A program made the translations under genes and the position numbers. The notes beneath the pieces are model-generated. The model worked only from the letters and a program-made list of their open reading frames with translations, made no database searches and was not told the origin of the DNA. 64,000 nucleotides of DNA from Massilia brevitalea (lineage in GTDB: Bacteria > Pseudomonadota > Gammaproteobacteria > Burkholderiales > Burkholderiaceae_D), in contig NZ_JAULSI010000012.1 of the NCBI RefSeq assembly GCF_030711405.1, positions 1 through 64,000 of the forward strand, given 5' to 3'. Shown piece after piece: positions 1-7,911 of this stretch. The stretch's first letter is position 1; each line of letters starts with the position of its first letter.

Positions 1-69
1 CGGCGGAAGTTAGCGGGGCTTTTTTATGTAGCGAGTCGATTTATACGCTTGAGGTGGAAATCCCAAACT

Positions 70-403
70 CTAGGGACGATAGTCGACAAAAACGTGATAG
101 GGAACGCAATATACATCTAGCGTCTCTCCTACCTCATCCCACGATTCGCAACGAGAAATAGAATCGCGAATTACTGTTTCTACCTCTTCTTCTGTCCAAT
201 AACAGGCGCGAGCAGCGAATCGAAAAGCCACGATATCTTCCGCCGCCTTTTCGAAGTTCAGTTCACATCTAAGGAAGCACTGATTAATTCGATTTTTCGG
301 CCATCAAGCGCGCGTAACCTATTGATTTTTAATGGCGCGAGGATTGCACTTCAGAATTAATCAGCGTCTCCCTAACACGCGGCAAGTCTGCGAAGTTCCT
401 CAT
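70..403 (-). pseudogene. Small hypothetical gene split by a MITE
   Basis: On the minus strand an ATG at 401-403, preceded by a purine-rich AGAGAG ribosome site, starts MRNFADLPRV and then runs into a palindrome-ended insertion. Beyond the insertion the reading continues with a charged, plausible protein sequence to a TAG at 70-72 (ending VFVDYRP). Removing the 101-bp insert and one copy of its TA duplication rejoins the halves exactly in frame and gives a 76-residue acidic protein. I recognise no family. A minus-strand open frame upstream stops at 435, about 31 nt before this ATG, so this may be the second gene of a pair. As it stands the gene is broken: translation from the ATG enters the insert and stops after about 24 codons. 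Confidence 0.55.
272..372. mobile_element. MITE-like element, ~101 bp
   Basis: The ends form imperfect 19-bp inverted repeats. The left end reads AGGAAGCACTGATTAATTC and the reverse complement of the right end reads GGGAGACGCTGATTAATTC, 15 of 19 matching. The insert is flanked by TA (or TAA) on both sides, consistent with a target duplication. It carries no open frame of useful length, so it would be a non-autonomous element. The ends resemble those of IS5-group insertion sequences, but that is from memory and unverified. It interrupts the small minus-strand gene at 70-403, and precise excision would restore that gene. Confidence 0.6.
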
Positions 404-622
404 TTTGGTCTCTCTTCAGTGGGATAATTGCAGTCTAGCAAGTGAATTTATACGCACCTTTGCCGCCCAGTACCTTTAGGTTGGAGTGGTCCATGCGCAA
501 ACCGTCCAAACGGTAATTGCTCAAGGATGTCCAAGAATAGCGATAACTCGTCAGGCTACACACAAGACCACCGGTCTCGGACAACATTGTCCACCCCTCC
601 GGCAACTTGTTGGCGTAGTTTG

Positions 623-841
623 ATGACAAAATACCTAGACATTGATGAACTAGCGACACTCTTGGGGCAGAGCGCGCAAACCATCGCGAAAAAGTTACGC
701 AGATTCCCGCACCAGCTTCCTCCGAAGATGCACATCCCTGGCAGCAAAATGCTCCGATGGCGAAAGCATGAGGTCGAAAACTGGTTGTTTGAAACCGGAC
801 GCAGCAAGCTCAGGACCGAGACAGACTCGCCCATTGAATGA
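623..841 (+). CDS. Small helix-turn-helix DNA-binding protein (AlpA/excisionase-like)
   Basis: A 72-residue protein starting MTKYLDIDELATLLGQSAQT, which reads as a HTH_17/excisionase-type winged helix: helix 1 (IDELATLL), helix 2 and recognition helix (SAQTIAKKLRR), then a wing with the typical P-x-x-IPGSKMLRW turn and a final helix (HEVENWL). Such proteins usually act as excisionases or small regulators inside genomic islands and prophages. The frame stays open upstream to 527, but homology-like sequence begins only at the internal ATG at 623, so I chose that start. GC content is clearly below that of the rest of the window, supporting an accessory origin. No integrase lies in the window. 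Confidence 0.6.
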   Translation: MTKYLDIDELATLLGQSAQTIAKKLRRFPHQLPPKMHIPGSKMLRWRKHEVENWLFETGRSKLRTETDSPIE

Positions 842-1370
842 CGGCGACCGTAACCACGTCAGCCAACAGAGAAATGCTGGCTGGTAGACTCACAAATTTA
901 CGTCATGTCGAGTGTTCTTTCGAAGTGCGCCATCGAAAATTTAGGCTGAGCTAAGTACGATAGCTATAGTCAAACAATCCGTTTAGAGAAACTGCAGCTA
1001 AAAATTGCTACCACAGCAATATTCATGGACTGGTTGTGACGTGGTGATGCGAGGAAGCCACTCAACCGTCGGCTGCTGCAAGTTCTTAGGAGTGTTTGTC
1101 CCCAAATTCAAATGACCGGCAGTTCCCGCTGTGGACAGTCCTGCGGACCGTGTGAACAAGCTATTGACAACGAAAACCCGTTGCCAACAGCTTGTTCACA
1201 CTCTGACCACAGCAGTCCCGTGAGCACATAGATGTAGAGCGATGAACAATTTAAAATTTTTAAGAAATTTTGCCCACATGGAGCAGGTCCATTCGTCGAA
1301 AGCTGCTTTGGGGTGAGCAGTTCGGGCTCTATTCATACAAGTTCTCTGCATTTTCAGGGATACGTCATAT
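842..1370. other. Low-GC gene-free stretch at the island boundary
   Basis: About 530 bp with no convincing gene. It holds the long imperfect palindrome at 1128-1213 and ends where high-GC coding sequence of the FemAB-like gene begins abruptly at about 1368. No insertion-sequence end, integrase or attachment-site duplication could be recognised, since the other side of the island lies outside the window. Confidence 0.5.
1128..1213. repeat. Long imperfect palindrome
   Basis: Left arm 1150-1172 and right arm 1179-1201 are reverse complements at 21 of 23 positions, with a 6-nt loop at 1173-1178. The outer 13 bp (GTGTGAACAAGCT / AGCTTGTTCACAC) are perfect. The two mismatches are A.C on the plus strand but would be G.U wobbles in a minus-strand transcript, so any RNA hairpin is more likely read from the minus strand. 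A further 7-bp dyad (GCTGTGG 1128-1134, CCACAGC 1207-1213) encloses it. There is no T-run to suggest a terminator. It could be a protein-binding site, a structured RNA or a relic of a mobile element. Confidence 0.65.
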
Positions 1371-2267
1371 GTGTTCGACTGGGCCTGGGCCGATGCCTAC
1401 GGGCGCCATGGCCTGGAGTACTACCCGAAGCTGCTGTGCGCCATTCCCTTCACGCCGGTGGCCGGCCCGCGCCTGCTGGCGCGCGACATTGAGGCCCGCG
1501 CCGCCCTGATCGACGTGCTGCGCGCCACCCAGCAAGCCACCGAAGTCTCGTCGACCCACATCCTGTTCCCTCCCGAGGAGCATGCGCGCCAGTTGCAGGA
1601 TGCAGGTTTCCTGCTGCGCAGCGGCGTGCAGTTCCATTGGCTGAATGACGGCTACGCCGACTTCGACGCGTTCCTGGCGACGCTGGAACAAAAGAAGCGC
1701 AAGAACATCCGCGCCGAGCGGCGCAAGGTGAAGGAAGCCGGCGTGACGCTGCGTCGGGTGCGCGGGGCCGACATCACGGTCGAAGAATGGCGCTTCTTCA
1801 ACCGCTGCTATCGCCATACCTATGCGGCCCACCACTCCACGCCGTATCTGAACATGGACTTCTTTCGCCGCATCGGCGCCGGCATGCCGGAGAATATCCT
1901 GCTCGTGATCGCCGAGCGCGAAGGCCGGCCAATCGCGGCCTCGCTCGTGATCCACACGGCCGACACCCTGTACGGGCGCTACTGGGGCGAGATCGAGCAC
2001 GTGCCCTGCCTGCACTTCGAGGCGGCCTATTACCAGCCGCTGGAGTTCTGCATCGAGCAAGGCATCAGGGTCTTCGAAGGCGGCGCCCAGGGCGAGCACA
2101 AGATGGCGCGTGGCTTCCTGCCGACCCGCACCTTCTCGGCACACTGGCTGGCGCATCCGTCGTTCGCAGATGCGATCGAACGTTTCCTTGAGCGCGAGGC
2201 GGGCGGGATCGACGACTACATGGACGAGCTGAACGAGCGCAACCCGTTCCGCAGCGCGGCCGGCTGA
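1371..2267 (+). pseudogene. 5'-truncated FemAB-like GNAT acetyltransferase
   Basis: The frame reads FDWAWADAYGRHGLEYYPKL and then the typical body of the FemAB-like/DUF482 family (PF04339), a GNAT-fold group often called peptidoglycan-biosynthesis-like. Known members are about 380 residues and have roughly 80-90 residues before this YVFDWAW motif. Here the matching sequence starts at the tyrosine codon at 1368, directly after unrelated low-GC DNA. The first possible start is the GTG at 1371, giving 298 residues without the N-terminal acyl-transferase half. The 3' end is intact. I call it a truncated remnant cut by the accessory DNA to its left; a shortened protein from the GTG is possible but has no clear ribosome site. 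Confidence 0.7.
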
Positions 2268-2274
2268 AACAGCG

Positions 2275-2868
2275 TCAGGCCGCGGCGGGTCCCATGCCCG
2301 CTTCACGCCGCGCGCCGGCCAGCAGCACCAGGGAAAACACGATCTCGATGAGGGCCCCGGCCGCCGCGCCCAGCACGGGTGGCGCATCCAGGGCGGCCAG
2401 GCCATAGCCGGCCAGCCCGAGTACCGCGCCGATGACCCAGTACAGGCGGTTGCCATAGAGCGTGTGGAAACAGAGATAGCGCCCGCCGATCACGAGCAGC
2501 ATCGCCGGGAAGAACAGCTCGATGCGCCAGAGCGCAATGCCGTAGGCGAGCGGCAGCATCGCAATCATCCAGAAGGTGGTGGCCATGGCCAGCGGCCCAA
2601 GTGGATTGCCGGGGCTGTGCCGCCCCGGGGCGCCGAGCAGGCGCGCGCACAGCACGGCGATCGGATGGATGAACATGCCGCCGACAAACAGCGCCCAGAT
2701 AGCGCGCTGAGGCGACAGCCAGGCGGCGACGCAGGCGGCCACGGCCCAGACGGAACCGGACACCAGCACGCCCGGTGCCCCGCCCAGGTAACCGGCGCGC
2801 ATGTCGCGCTGGGCGGCAGCCGTGGTGGCGAGATCAGGGTTACTGCCGGCAGTCTGGGCAAGCGTCAT
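2275..2868 (-). CDS. Hypothetical polytopic membrane protein (DUF7010-like)
   Basis: A 197-residue protein with about six hydrophobic segments (for example VWAVAACVAAWLS, ALFVGGMFIHPIAVL, MIAMLPLAYGIALW, FFPAMLLVIGGRYL, VIGAVLGLAGYGL, IEIVFSLVLLAGA). The conserved-looking core with GNPLGPLAM, ELFFPAMLLVIGGRY and LYGNRLYW resembles the DUF7010 membrane family, but that is a weak memory-based match. The function is unknown. It lies tail-to-tail with the truncated acetyltransferase gene, 7 bp away, and stands alone on its strand apart from the small gene behind it. Confidence 0.7.
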   Translation of the reverse strand: MTLAQTAGSNPDLATTAAAQRDMRAGYLGGAPGVLVSGSVWAVAACVAAWLSPQRAIWALFVGGMFIHPIAVLCARLLGAPGRHSPGNPLGPLAMATTFWMIAMLPLAYGIALWRIELFFPAMLLVIGGRYLCFHTLYGNRLYWVIGAVLGLAGYGLAALDAPPVLGAAAGALIEIVFSLVLLAGARREAGMGPAAA

Positions 2869-2954
2869 GGCGTCTCCAGTGAAGTGGAGATGATCCTGCC
2901 ATGATTATGTATTTATTACAACTTCAATAAGGCGCCGTTGGGGCGAGCCGGCTG

Positions 2955-3095
2955 TCAGTTCCAGCCGCCGGCGTTCGAAGCGTAGTGTTCGCGGTAAGGT
3001 GCGCGCGCTGCGGCCTGCTTGTGCATGACGATTTCGGCGCGTGCATGGGCCTGGGCCAGCAGGCGGGTGGCGATGGTGTTCAACAGCGTTTTCAT
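2955..3095 (-). CDS. Small hypothetical protein, 46 residues
   Basis: Reads MKTLLNTIATRLLAQAHARA, then an Ala/His-rich segment, ending HYASNAGGWN and TGA at 2955. A purine-rich AGGGAAC ribosome site sits 8-9 nt before the ATG at 3093-3095. The first 25 residues could form an amphipathic helix. The frame, length and ribosome site look genuine, but I know no family and cannot assign a function. It lies between the membrane protein gene and the malonate locus, about 125 bp from mdcH. Confidence 0.5.
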   Translation of the reverse strand: MKTLLNTIATRLLAQAHARAEIVMHKQAAARAPYREHYASNAGGWN

Positions 3096-3220
3096 TTCAC
3101 GGTTCCCTGGCGGCGCAACCGCAACGGGGGCGCCTGGATGACAATCCTACCGTTATACGGAGGATGAAACGGAACATCCAATTCCGATTCGCAATGTCAG
3201 GTATCCGTGGCGTGAATAGG

Positions 3221-4153
3221 CTATTCGCTATGTTTTTCCAGCCAGGTGCGCACGCCGTCGAGCGAGCGGAAGTCGGCCACCGAGCGGCAGGCAATGTCCG
3301 GGTGCCGTGCCCCCAGCATGCGCGCCAGCGCGGCGTCGGGGCCGAGCTCCAGCGCCACCGTCACGCCCGCTTCGGCCAGGGCGTCCATGCCCTCGCGCCA
3401 GCGGATCGGTTCGGCAAGCTGGCGCGACAGGTGCTCGATGGCCTTGTCGGCTGCGTGGATCGGTTCGGCGGCGATGCCCGAGATGACCGGCGCCTGCGGA
3501 GCGCGCCAGCCCTGCTCGCGCAGCAGCCTGGCAAATGGTGCGACGGCGTCTGCCATGAAGGGCGTGTGCGAGGCCACTTCCACCGGCAAGGCCGTGGCGC
3601 GGCCGCCCGCCGCAGCGACCGCTTGCAGCAGCGCCTCACGTGCGTCGAGCGGGCCGCCGACGACCAGGCTGTCTTCGGCGGTCTCGATGGCGGGGTGGAA
3701 GCCGTGCGCGCCGGCGATGGCTGCTGCCGCGCCGGTGGCGATGCCGGAGATTGCCACCAGCGCCTGCCTCGGCGAAGCCTGCAGGCAGCCGTCCATGAGC
3801 TCGGCGCGCTGGCGCGCCAGGCGCACGGCGTGCCCCGGCGCCAGCGCGCCGGCCACGGCGTAGCCCGTCAATTCGCCGATGCTGTAGCCGGCAACGATGG
3901 CGGGCTGGGCGACGACGCTGCCCAGCGCCGTCCAGCTGGCCAGGCTGGCGGCCACGATCAGCGGCTGCGCCATGCGGTTGGCGAACAGCAGGGCGGAGTC
4001 GGCCAGGATCGATTCAAGCGGCTGCTCCAGACCGGCGCCCGCGAGCCAGCTGTCGAGCAGTGCGGCGCTGGCCGCATCGCTGCGCGCCATGTCGAACATG
4101 GCCGTGCCTTGCGCGCCCTGGCCCGGGCACAGCAGGGCGAGGCGGCTGCGCAT
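3221..4153 (-). CDS. mdcH: Malonate decarboxylase epsilon subunit, malonyl-CoA:ACP transacylase
   Basis: A 310-residue FabD-like malonyltransferase that loads malonyl groups from malonyl-CoA onto the acyl carrier protein of biotin-independent malonate decarboxylase, priming the enzyme. The N-terminus has the family motif LLCPGQGAQ, the nucleophile elbow is GYSIGEL (Ser in GxSxG), and the C-terminal half has the catalytic-His segment VEVASHTPFM. It is the last gene of the mdc run, 2 bp after the mdcB stop, so it is co-transcribed and perhaps translationally coupled. Start MRSRLALLCPGQG at 4153 fits the family. No disruption is visible. Confidence 0.93.
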   Translation of the reverse strand: MRSRLALLCPGQGAQGTAMFDMARSDAASAALLDSWLAGAGLEQPLESILADSALLFANRMAQPLIVAASLASWTALGSVVAQPAIVAGYSIGELTGYAVAGALAPGHAVRLARQRAELMDGCLQASPRQALVAISGIATGAAAAIAGAHGFHPAIETAEDSLVVGGPLDAREALLQAVAAAGGRATALPVEVASHTPFMADAVAPFARLLREQGWRAPQAPVISGIAAEPIHAADKAIEHLSRQLAEPIRWREGMDALAEAGVTVALELGPDAALARMLGARHPDIACRSVADFRSLDGVRTWLEKHSE

Positions 4154-4155
4154 GC

Positions 4156-5223
4156 TCAGGCGCCCTCGCCGCCGGCTGCGTGTACCAGCGAGGCGCCGTG
4201 CTTCCGGTCGGCTTGGCGCACTGTGCCGGCTTCGCTCGCCATGCCAGGGGCCTGCGCTGCGCAGACGGCGTACAGCAGGCAGGCGGCGGCCAGCAAGTCG
4301 GCCGCGCCGCCCGGCGACAGGCGCGCCGCGACAAACGCGTGGTGGCAGGCCAGTGCCTGCGCTTCCCAGTCGTCGTTGGCCGTGCCGCCGCGCGCCACGA
4401 AGGCTTGCGCGTGGCGCCGCACCGTCAAGGCACCCTCTTTCCCGCCGCGGTGGTACAGGTTGGTGTCGCTGATGTGCGCCATCAGGGCAAACAAGGCATC
4501 GACCCGCGCGCGCCGCATGCCGCGCCCGGCCGCCAGCGTGTTGCGCAGCACCGGCAGGGCCAGCTCGAACACCGATGGCAGGCCAAGTGCTGCTTCCTGG
4601 CGTGCGCCGCCGACGCCATGGCGCCGCCCCGCCTGCGCGCCGTGCGAGTCCGATGCACCGGGGTCGAGGTGCGCGGCCAGAGCGCCGGCCCAGCGCATCA
4701 GCAAGGTAGCGCGGATGGCCCCGGGCCTGAGCGCCACGCCGCGCGCGCGGCAGTTGCCGATGGCGGCGCACAGCAAACCCAGGCAGAACACGGCGCCGCG
4801 GTGGGTGTTGATGCCGCCAGTGGCGCGCAGCATCCTGTTCTCGGCGTCGATGCCGAGACGCTGCAGGGTGGCAAACGGCGCGTCTTCCATGCCGGCACGG
4901 GTAATGTGGACGAAATAATGGCGCAGGGCGAACAGGCTGCGCATGAAGGTGGCGGCCGTCATGTCGTCGTGGCTGCCGTTGTCGACCAGGGAGACCAGGC
5001 CAGGCTTGGGATACAGCGTCAGTTCGGCGTACAGGCTGCGCATGGCGTGACGGGCGATGGCCTGGCAGAAGGCAGCGTGGTCAGGCTCGGTCCGCGCAGT
5101 GGCAATGCCGGGGGCTCGGGCAATGGCTTGGCCACAAGCCGGGGCCAATCCCGCGCCGGGTTTCGGATCGGTCTTCGAGCCGATCCCCCGGTCGATCTGT
5201 GCGTCCAGGCTCAGCCCAGGCAT
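4156..5223 (-). CDS. mdcB: Triphosphoribosyl-dephospho-CoA synthase (CitG-like)
   Basis: A 355-residue MdcB/CitG-family enzyme that makes 2'-(5''-triphosphoribosyl)-3'-dephospho-CoA from ATP and dephospho-CoA, the precursor of the malonate decarboxylase ACP prosthetic group. Recognisable family segments are YPKPGLVSLVDNGSHDDM near residue 80, the TGGINTHRGAVFCLGL block and the C-terminal HISDTNLYHRGG motif. The start MPGLSLDAQID at 5223 overlaps the mdcG stop by 13 nt, the tight packing seen through this operon. An N-terminal ~40-residue Pro/Ala-rich leader precedes the conserved core, so an internal start is possible. Confidence 0.9.
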   Translation of the reverse strand: MPGLSLDAQIDRGIGSKTDPKPGAGLAPACGQAIARAPGIATARTEPDHAAFCQAIARHAMRSLYAELTLYPKPGLVSLVDNGSHDDMTAATFMRSLFALRHYFVHITRAGMEDAPFATLQRLGIDAENRMLRATGGINTHRGAVFCLGLLCAAIGNCRARGVALRPGAIRATLLMRWAGALAAHLDPGASDSHGAQAGRRHGVGGARQEAALGLPSVFELALPVLRNTLAAGRGMRRARVDALFALMAHISDTNLYHRGGKEGALTVRRHAQAFVARGGTANDDWEAQALACHHAFVAARLSPGGAADLLAAACLLYAVCAAQAPGMASEAGTVRQADRKHGASLVHAAGGEGA

Positions 5224-5960
5224 GTCGCCTCCTGGAGCGTTGCCCGCAGGGCGTCCGCCGCGACCAGCGAAACGCCTTTTATTTCCTTCACCAGCACGCG
5301 GGTTCCGGGCGCGCTTCCGAGCGCCGCAGCCCACTCTTTCCATGCCACCGCGCGAGCACCGGGAAAGAGGATCTCGCCGTCGAGCGGCAACGCGTTGGCG
5401 TAGGCGCACAGCAGCGCCAGCGCGGCATCCAGCTGTGCCCGGTCGCGCGGCTGCACGAGCAGGTCGATGTCCGATGTGTCGCGCAGGTAAGCCTGGCCGG
5501 TCAGCACCTGCAGCGCCGCCGATCCATAGACGCGCAGCGCGATGCCCTGCCCGGCCGCCTCCGCTTCCAGCGCGCCCAGCGCGCCTCGCCAGTGCGGCAG
5601 AGTATTGACAAACTGCGCGACAAACTGCACACCACACTGTATGACACACTGCGCGCCACACTGCGCCCCAAGCTGCGCAACGAGCTGCGCCAGCGGCAGC
5701 GGCGGTATGGAGCGCCGCACCCCGGACGCGGGCACACGGCAGGGAATGCGCAGCTTGCGTCCATCTGCCCGTCTCGGCGGCAGCGCCAGCCCGAGCGCGA
5801 CTTCGCCGGGCGCCTGGCCCACGTCGGCCCGGCGCACGACCAGCGGCCGGTCGGCGCGCTGCCAGGCGGCGATCGCAGGAACATGGTCCGCGGCAGCAGC
5901 GGCAAGCACCGCGCGCCAGCCCTCCACGCTCAGCCAGGCCAGGTCATGCCGGGCGAACAT
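5211..5960 (-). CDS. mdcG: Malonate decarboxylase holo-ACP synthase
   Basis: A 249-residue nucleotidyltransferase-fold protein that transfers the phosphoribosyl-dephospho-CoA prosthetic group to the Ser of the MdcC carrier protein. The core motif VYGSAALQVLTG ... SDIDLLVQP supplies the metal-binding aspartates. Family members are about 200-210 residues; this one is longer because of a low-complexity segment of about 28 residues (AQ/CQ-rich) encoded by seven 12-bp repeat units at 5607-5690, placed between PPLPLAQL and TLPHWRGAL. The start MFARHDLAWLS at 5960 overlaps the mdcE stop. The insert keeps the frame and lies before the catalytic motif, so activity may be retained. Confidence 0.88.
   Translation of the reverse strand: MFARHDLAWLSVEGWRAVLAAAAADHVPAIAAWQRADRPLVVRRADVGQAPGEVALGLALPPRRADGRKLRIPCRVPASGVRRSIPPLPLAQLVAQLGAQCGAQCVIQCGVQFVAQFVNTLPHWRGALGALEAEAAGQGIALRVYGSAALQVLTGQAYLRDTSDIDLLVQPRDRAQLDAALALLCAYANALPLDGEILFPGARAVAWKEWAAALGSAPGTRVLVKEIKGVSLVAADALRATLQEATCLG
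5607..5690. repeat. 12-bp minisatellite inside mdcG, seven units
   Basis: Seven consecutive 12-bp units at 5607, 5619, 5631, 5643, 5655, 5667 and 5679, each close to GACACACTGCGC on the plus strand. Because the unit is a multiple of three, copy-number change keeps the mdcG frame and adds or removes four residues of the type AQxV/AQCG. The units have diverged from each other, so this is an older expansion and not a fresh slippage tract. Confidence 0.8.
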
Positions 5961-6671
5961 CGCCGCCCGTCCGCACCGCCTGCGCCACTGCCTGCGCCAT
6001 GTGCCTGCCGCCGCGTTCCTGGCCGAGCAGCATGCGCCTGTCAACCGCGTCGACGGTTTCCAACGCCTCTACCAGCGCCGCCGCCAGTTCGTATTCCCAC
6101 AGCGCCTGCAGTCCGCCCATGCGCAGGTAATTCTCGGCGCCGGGCGCGAACACGGATTCTCCCTGGCCAGTTCGGTCAGGCGTTCTTCCGGCACCTTGGT
6201 GATGCGCGCCATCGCCGGCAAGCCCATCACGCGGATGGTCGCCTGCGGCAGTGCGAAGCAGGCGTCGGCGATCAGGCCGCTGGTGATGAAACCGCCCGAC
6301 AGCGCCTGGTCGTACACCAGCCCCAGCACCTTGTGCCCCTGGCGCCGCGCGAAGTCGATGCACTTGCCGAGGTGGGCCATGTAGCTGTTGATGCCCAACA
6401 TTTCGTCGCGGTGGCGCAGGCGCTGGCCCTGGGTGTCGACCAGGATCAGGATGGGCCGGCCCGGATGCTCGCGCACGGTGCGCAGCACGGCCTGGGCCTG
6501 TGCCAGCGCGATCTCGATGCCGATCGGCGCGTGGTCGGTGGTGCCGATCACGGCCACGGTCTGCGCATCGGGGCCTGCACCGGCCCGGCCGCTGCCGGAC
6601 AGGAAGTTGCCGTTCTCGACGATGTCGTGACCGTCCGGGAACAGGCCGTTTGCGAGGGTCTGCCAATCCAT
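5944..6671 (-). pseudogene. mdcE: Malonate decarboxylase gamma subunit, frameshifted
   Basis: Encodes the carboxyltransferase-like gamma subunit that with MdcD decarboxylates malonyl-S-ACP. From MDWQTLANGLFPDGHD the first frame reads well (GGFITSGLIADACFALP, ITKVPEERLTELAREN) and then turns to nonsense; the neighbouring frame supplies the proper remainder (VFAPGAENYLRMGGL, to the stop at 5944). The switch is at about 6153-6155: restoring one G (CCG-TG to CCGGTG) gives a continuous 242-residue protein through ARENPVFAPG. The shortened product would end after about 40 wrong residues and lose its C-terminal third. It is a real lesion or an assembly error. The start overlaps the mdcD stop (ATGA). 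Confidence 0.85.
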
Positions 6672-7579
6672 CAGTTCTCTCCTGTGCCAGGGCCGGCGCG
6701 GTACTGCGCCGCCATTGCGAGAAATGCGTCGGCCTCGAGCATGGGCACGGCGCCCGGTTCGGGCACGCCGAGCCGGCGCCACACCTCCAGCGGATCGGCC
6801 GCGTCGCCGAAGTCGCGGATGCGGCGCTCCAGCATGGTTTGCTCGGCCTGCAGGCCGTCCAGCGTGAGTGCCACCGCGGCTGCGCGGGCGGCGCCAATCG
6901 CCTCGATCGCCGCGGCGCGGAAGGCATCGGTATCGTCGGCCACCAGCACCTGGCAATCGCCCAGCAGATAGCGGTGCTTGCCGCCGGTGGTGCGCCAGAC
7001 CAGCGCCCGGTCCTTCGAATCGAATTCTTCCACGCCGTTCGCGGTTTCGATGACTTCCGGTCCCGACATCGCCAGCCTGCCCTCTTCCGACATGATCACC
7101 GTGTTCGCGCAGCGCGCCGCGATGCCCATGCCGCCGAAGCAGCCATTCGCGCCGCCCACCGCCACGATCACCGGGATGCCGGCCGCGCGCGCATCGAGGA
7201 TGGCGCGCATGACTTCCGACACCGCGATCAGCCCGGCATTCGCCTCGTGCAGGCGCACGCCGCCGGATTCGAGCAGCAGCAGCACGGCATAGGCACCTTC
7301 GTCCACTGCGCGCCGCAGCATGCCGACCAGCTTGGCGCCATGGACTTCGCCCACCGCGCCGCCCATGAAGCCGCCCTCCTGCGCCGCGCCGAACACCACC
7401 TGGCCATCGAGCAGGCCGCGCCCGACCACCACACCGTCGTCGAACGACACCGGGGCATCGAGCTGGGCCAGGTGCGGGCTGACGACGCGCGCGCCGGGCG
7501 CCAGGAATTCCTCGAACGAGCCAGCGTCGAAGATGTGGGGAATGCGCTGGCGCGCGCTGAGTTCGAGATAGCTGCTCAC
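6671..7579 (-). CDS. mdcD: Malonate decarboxylase beta subunit
   Basis: A 302-residue carboxyltransferase-fold subunit that pairs with MdcE to release CO2 from malonyl-S-ACP, giving acetyl-S-ACP. Recognisable segments are QEGGFMGGAVGEVHGAKL, LLLESGGVRLHEANAGL and VAVGGANGCFGGMGIAARC, typical crotonase-like oxyanion-hole regions of this family. I chose the GTG at 7577-7579 as start (SSYLELSARQRIPHIFD follows) because a GGGAGG ribosome site precedes it; it overlaps the mdcC stop as GTGA. No internal damage is visible, in contrast to its partner gene mdcE. Confidence 0.92.
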   Translation of the reverse strand: MSSYLELSARQRIPHIFDAGSFEEFLAPGARVVSPHLAQLDAPVSFDDGVVVGRGLLDGQVVFGAAQEGGFMGGAVGEVHGAKLVGMLRRAVDEGAYAVLLLLESGGVRLHEANAGLIAVSEVMRAILDARAAGIPVIVAVGGANGCFGGMGIAARCANTVIMSEEGRLAMSGPEVIETANGVEEFDSKDRALVWRTTGGKHRYLLGDCQVLVADDTDAFRAAAIEAIGAARAAAVALTLDGLQAEQTMLERRIRDFGDAADPLEVWRRLGVPEPGAVPMLEADAFLAMAAQYRAGPGTGEN

Positions 7580-7890
7580 GGCGGGCCTCCCGTCACCGAT
7601 TCCACGGCCTGGTCCAGGCGCAGGCTGACCACGGCCGGGGTGGCGCCCATGTCGTTGATGCAGATGCGCGTGTCCATCAGCTGCCAGCGCGCGTGGAAAT
7701 CGCGCATCACGGCTTCCCAGGTGGCGCCGAAGCCATTCGCTGCGGTGCGCACCTCGATCTCGCAGCCACCGTTCAGTGCCGCCGGCTCGATCAGCACCTC
7801 GAGGTTGCCGGAGCTGACCACGCCCACCAGTTGCGGCGCGCCGGGCAGCGGCCGGCTGCCGGCGTCGAAACGAAAATGTAGCGTTTCCAT
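7576..7890 (-). CDS. mdcC: Malonate decarboxylase acyl carrier protein (delta)
   Basis: A 104-residue acyl carrier protein that carries the acetyl and malonyl groups on its phosphoribosyl-dephospho-CoA arm. It has the family shape: METLHFRF start, VGVVSSGNLEVLIEP (the Ser in VxSGxLE is the expected attachment site), then GFGATWEAVMRDF and INDMGATPAVVSLRL. It lies 21 bp after mdcA and overlaps mdcD by a few bases, in an operon where almost every gene pair overlaps. Length and sequence are complete. Confidence 0.93.
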   Translation of the reverse strand: METLHFRFDAGSRPLPGAPQLVGVVSSGNLEVLIEPAALNGGCEIEVRTAANGFGATWEAVMRDFHARWQLMDTRICINDMGATPAVVSLRLDQAVESVTGGPP

Positions 7891-7911
7891 CGTCTCCCTT
7901 GTCCTTTCGGC

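Noticed and set aside
3041-4918. Long plus-strand open frame opposite mdcH and mdcB
   Set aside because: It is antisense to two recognisable enzymes; composition is that of a high-GC shadow frame, with no family motifs or ribosome site.
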